Shown: positions 7,322-9,888 of the stretch, in pieces | Numbering within the stretch: the stretch's first letter is position 1 | How the letters are laid out: every line of letters begins with the position of its first letter | Source of the DNA: Polyangia bacterium | GTDB taxonomy: Bacteria; Myxococcota_A; Polyangia; Polyangiales; Polyangiaceae | DNA length: 9,888 nucleotides | Assembly: GCA_030430975.1 (NCBI GenBank) | Contig: JAUIKB010000128.1 | Coordinates: forward strand, 1-9,888 | Direction of reading: 5' to 3' | Program-made: the position numbers and the translations under genes | Notes under the pieces: generated by a model | Told to the model about the DNA's origin: nothing | Seen by the model: only the letters and a program-made list of their open reading frames with translations | Databases searched by the model: none

Positions 7322-8923
7322 CTACGGAGCGCAGTAGTAGTTGCCCACCTGTGCGAGCCACTGACCCAAGTCGCCGTTGAACTGACAGACATCACCACCC
7401 GGCCCTTGAGTCGCCGCTTCGAGACAGTAGTACCCGTTCACGAAGTCGCGGCACTCACCGCCCGCCTGAAATGCCTCCTCCTCGCAAGCGTCCTGGTCCC
7501 CCGGGCTGCAGTCACCGCACGTCGAATTGCTACAGTCCGTAGCGCAGGACAGATCGTGGTTGCACTCAGCGGATAGAAAGGGTGCCAAGCAGCGCACGTA
7601 GGCGCCCTGCGTCGCGAACTGCAGCATGCAGTCGTAACACCCCGGATTGGTCTGAAACAGATCCTGAAACGCCGAGCCGCAATCCGGTCCGCCGCCCTGC
7701 CCAGCGCATGCGGTTTCGACGGAACTCAGATCCTGCGGACGGCAGTCGGCGGACGTGCGAGGTGGAGGCGAGTTGAGTCCCGGATTGCACCCGGCGTATG
7801 CCGTCGGGCAAACCGAACCATCCGAGCACACAAAATCCTGACAGGTTTCGCCTTTCGCGGTGCAGTTATCGCACACGGCACCGAACTGCCCGCAGCGGTT
7901 GGAGGCGGAGCCGTTGCGGCATTGCCCCCCCGTGCTGCAGCAGCCGGCGCAGTTGTCCGGACCGCAATGGGGCCCGTCGTAACAGAATCCCTGCGCGGCG
8001 CACTGTTGACCGCCCGCCGCGCAATCGGCGCAAGCCTGTCCGCCGTCCCCACAAGCTGCGTTCGTCTGACCGTTGCGACAGATACCCTGGTCGTCGCAAC
8101 ATCCTGATGGGCACGTCGCGGGACCGCACGTCGGAATAAACGCGCAGTAATTGCCCGGTTCAACGCACGTGCCGCTGCCGCCGCAGCTATCACAGGCGGC
8201 GCCCCCAGCCCCGCAACGTGAATCGGTATTGCCCGGAAAGCATGCGCCGTTCGAACAGCAGCCTTCGCAGTTGTCCGGCCCGCACTCGGGGGGCGGCCCC
8301 TCGCACTGCCCTGCCACGCAGCCCTCCATAGTCGCTGTGCAGTCGGCGCAGGAGCCGCCACCGTCGCCGCACGCGTCGGATGAAGTGCCGAAGCGGCACT
8401 GACCCATGCTGTCGCAACAGCCATCACAGGTATCAGGTCCGCACACGGGCGGGGGCCCCTCGCAGAATCCAGCAAAGCAGCCGAACCCGGCCGCCTCGCA
8501 GTCCAGGCACTTCGCTCCCTCTCGACCGCAGGCGTTTTGCGCCATCCCTGAGCGACAATTGCCCGCCGCATCACAACACCCCATACAGTTGTCCGGGCCG
8601 CATCGCGTACCACCACCGACACCAGCGGTGCCGCCACCCCCGACTCCGCCGCCGCTAATCCCACCGGCGCCACCGCCGCTGACTCCGCCGACCCCGCCGC
8701 CGCTAACCCCACCGACGCTCACGCCTCCGGCCCCGCCGCCCGAGACGCCGGCGACGCCGCCAGCAGCCGACGTTCCCGCAGAGCCTGATGTGCCCGCAGC
8801 TGCGCCAGACCCCTCGATGCCTGCATCGAGGCTCGACCGGCCAAGGCACGCTGGCAGGACGAGCGCGGCCGCGGCCGCCCAAGGCGATCCCCGTACCCAG
8901 TTTCGGCTTGGTGAAGCGCTCAT
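7322..8923 (-). CDS. Cysteine-rich repeat lipoprotein with Gly-rich stalk
   Basis: This 533-residue secreted protein has 69 cysteines (13%). The N-terminus is basic, then hydrophobic (15-25), and ends LPAC with Cys26 as the probable lipidated residue; Pro in the lipobox is not ideal. Residues 41-107 form a Gly/Ser/Val/Ala linker. Five units of about 50 residues follow (108-366), each with ten cysteines in a constant pattern that opens CGPDNCxGCC. The C-terminal part (372-533) holds 18 more cysteines in a different spacing, with a predicted helical stretch about 417-447. Excluding the lipobox Cys, 68 remain, enough to pair fully as disulfides, so an oxidising location (periplasm or surface) is expected. 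No catalytic motif is recognised. Binding, adhesion or a structural role are all possible. The stop codon lies 16 bases before the SDR ATG and the start 38 bases after the upstream gene, so it is within one operon. Similar repeats are known in Myxococcota proteins of unknown function. Confidence 0.85.
   Translation of the reverse strand: MSASPSRNWVRGSPWAAAAALVLPACLGRSSLDAGIEGSGAAAGTSGSAGTSAAGGVAGVSGGGAGGVSVGGVSGGGVGGVSGGGAGGISGGGVGGGGTAGVGGGTRCGPDNCMGCCDAAGNCRSGMAQNACGREGAKCLDCEAAGFGCFAGFCEGPPPVCGPDTCDGCCDSMGQCRFGTSSDACGDGGGSCADCTATMEGCVAGQCEGPPPECGPDNCEGCCSNGACFPGNTDSRCGAGGAACDSCGGSGTCVEPGNYCAFIPTCGPATCPSGCCDDQGICRNGQTNAACGDGGQACADCAAGGQQCAAQGFCYDGPHCGPDNCAGCCSTGGQCRNGSASNRCGQFGAVCDNCTAKGETCQDFVCSDGSVCPTAYAGCNPGLNSPPPRTSADCRPQDLSSVETACAGQGGGPDCGSAFQDLFQTNPGCYDCMLQFATQGAYVRCLAPFLSAECNHDLSCATDCSNSTCGDCSPGDQDACEEEAFQAGGECRDFVNGYYCLEAATQGPGGDVCQFNGDLGQWLAQVGNYYCAP
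7826..8602 (-). repeat. Five tandem 10-cysteine repeats within the lipoprotein gene
   Basis: Units begin at residues Cys108, Cys161, Cys214, Cys266 and Cys320 of the lipoprotein. Each runs Cys-x4-Cys, a CC pair, then six more cysteines. Units 1 and 2 share the spacer EGPPP before the next CGPD, and units 1, 2 and 5 are the most alike. Unit 3 is one residue shorter before its fifth Cys and unit 4 has an extra residue before the CC pair. At DNA level a block reading cagttgtccgg then nccgca on the plus strand recurs near 7950, 8269 and 8586, which indicates origin by duplication. Confidence 0.85.
8603..8803 (-). repeat. Low-complexity Gly-rich stalk-coding segment
   Basis: Residues 41-107 of the lipoprotein are almost only Gly, Ser, Val, Ala and Thr, in degenerate copies of GGVSGGGAGG. 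The DNA is correspondingly repetitive (ccgccgctaa, cccaccg and related words on the plus strand) and could change length by slippage. It probably acts as a flexible spacer between the lipid anchor and the Cys-rich units. Confidence 0.7.
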
Positions 8924-8961
8924 CGCGAAAGCTTATCCGCCCTCGCAACGGACGGCCACCG

Positions 8962-9888
8962 TTAGCGTTTCGCGACCATCCCGATCAGTGCCTTGAGTGC
9001 TGAATCGGCTAGCTCGAGCCGCAGCTCCCCGGTTTTCTTCTCGCGACCGACGCTCATCACCAGGGGCGCTGTGGGATCCGCGCCGGCTGTGCGCCCCATG
9101 CCCAGTTGAGCAGGCTGCAGAATCAATCCGAAGTTCACGTACTTACCCGCGCGCTCCGCGGCGGCTTTCATCGCGGCGTTCGCGCCCAGCGTGGCACCGG
9201 ACGCTGATTTCAGCGCCGCGAGGCGCGCAGGTGCGGCGCCGCCGGCCGCGGCATACGAGGTGCCCTCCGCCGTCGTCCAAAGGAACTCGATCGGCTTGCC
9301 TTGTGAGACCTTGACTGACATCGGCCCGGCTTGGGACTTGCCGATGATCGCCGTGGACTTCGTAGGCTTCAGCGTCACCAGCGCCTTATGTACAGGCGTG
9401 GCGACTCCGTCGACTTTTGCTCGCTCATGCTTGACGGTGGGATCGCCTAGGAACTGGCGCACTGGCTCGCGAAACGCCGGCATCTTCAACAGGTCGAAGA
9501 CCTGCTTTGCTGACGCGTCGAAGGCCTTGGGATCGGATACATCGGCGCGCATCAAGCCGAATACTCCGTCCTTGGCAAAGCCGGCGCCATACAGCGTGAC
9601 TTCGCCCCGCGAACCGGCGAGCTTCGTCAACAGCTCGGTCAGTTTCGACTGCTCGGGCGCTTTGAGTCGGTCACCGAACACCTTGATCAGCGCCTTGCCA
9701 AACGACTCGGCCGACGCTTGGCGATTCTTGGAGCCGCTACGTGCGATCGCCGCCAGTGCGACATCGGCCGGCAGATCGAGCACGGGTTGCATGGGTCCGA
9801 CGTCGAGGGTGTCGATCGCTTCCTTCGCGGCCCCCTTCGCGTTCGGCGTCAGGGTCATGTGAACGTCGAGCCGCTTAGCTCGTGGCGT
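8962..9888 (-). CDS. Unrecognised protein, C-terminal part (5' end beyond right edge)
   Basis: The frame is open from the right edge to a TAA at 8962-8964, giving 309 visible codons. The first in-frame ATG (9856-9858) is probably internal: the ten codons before it are open, read as ordinary protein (TPRAKRLDVH), and the reading across the ATG (LDVHMTLTP) looks like a beta strand in the middle of a domain. I do not recognise the family. The composition is Ala/Lys/Leu-rich with no cysteine, and it seems soluble, with alternating strands and helices (for example EVTLYGAGFAKDGVFGLMRA, then a helix, and a C-terminal LRLELADSALKALIGMVAKR). No membrane segment is visible, but the N-terminus, where a signal peptide would be, is missing. 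It lies 38 bases upstream of the Cys-rich lipoprotein gene and is likely co-transcribed with it. Confidence 0.75.
   Translation of the reverse strand, partial: TPRAKRLDVHMTLTPNAKGAAKEAIDTLDVGPMQPVLDLPADVALAAIARSGSKNRQASAESFGKALIKVFGDRLKAPEQSKLTELLTKLAGSRGEVTLYGAGFAKDGVFGLMRADVSDPKAFDASAKQVFDLLKMPAFREPVRQFLGDPTVKHERAKVDGVATPVHKALVTLKPTKSTAIIGKSQAGPMSVKVSQGKPIEFLWTTAEGTSYAAAGGAAPARLAALKSASGATLGANAAMKAAAERAGKYVNFGLILQPAQLGMGRTAGADPTAPLVMSVGREKKTGELRLELADSALKALIGMVAKR

Noticed and set aside
7726..8712. 328-codon alternative minus-strand frame inside the Cys-rich gene
   Set aside because: It lies in the second frame of the repeat-rich coding region and is Arg/Ala-rich without domain features. The cysteine-repeat frame is clearly the coding one.
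8924..8961. TAAGCT just before the lipoprotein ATG as a promoter -10
   Set aside because: It is too near the start codon to give a normal leader, no convincing -35 was found, and the gene is closely packed behind its upstream neighbour.
8406..8996. Pro-rich 196-codon plus-strand frame
   Set aside because: The PPLTPPT-type sequence is just the complement of the Gly-rich linker codons of the lipoprotein.

Overview
This is a high-GC, gene-dense bacterial window. It probably comes from a myxobacterium (Myxococcota, perhaps Polyangiales). That placement is inferred from the high-GC third codon positions, a type IV pilus PilC gene, a tandem-FHA membrane protein of a style common in that phylum, and a lipoprotein built of 10-cysteine repeats. 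No RNA gene, mobile element, CRISPR array or integration site was seen.

Layout. Positions 1-446 (minus) hold the first 148 codons of a pilC-type gene cut by the left edge. A short divergent spacer carries a plausible sigma70-type promoter for it. A serine hydrolase of the beta-lactamase/class C PBP fold runs rightward at 566-1663. A relatively AT-rich spacer follows, with a candidate promoter and a leader hairpin. Next is a two-gene plus-strand unit: a protein with two FHA domains and a membrane segment (1800-3338), overlapped by 4 bases by a membrane-anchored SGNH/GDSL hydrolase (3335-4861).

From the right edge a minus-strand unit of four tightly packed genes runs the other way. It contains an unrecognised protein whose 5' end lies outside the window (8962-9888), a 69-cysteine repeat lipoprotein (7322-8923), an extended SDR-like protein with degenerate active-site motifs (6184-7305), and a second SGNH hydrolase (4869-6200). 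The two SGNH hydrolases are paralogues and meet tail to tail with seven bases between their stop codons.

How it may work (inference). The cytoplasmic FHA domains would bind phosphothreonine partners of Ser/Thr kinases. The two hydrolases look exported or anchored outside the membrane and could remove ester groups from an envelope glycan or similar polymer. The repeat lipoprotein would sit at the cell surface or periplasm. Shared paralogues and tight packing suggest the two converging units serve one envelope-related function, but no substrate can be read from the sequence.
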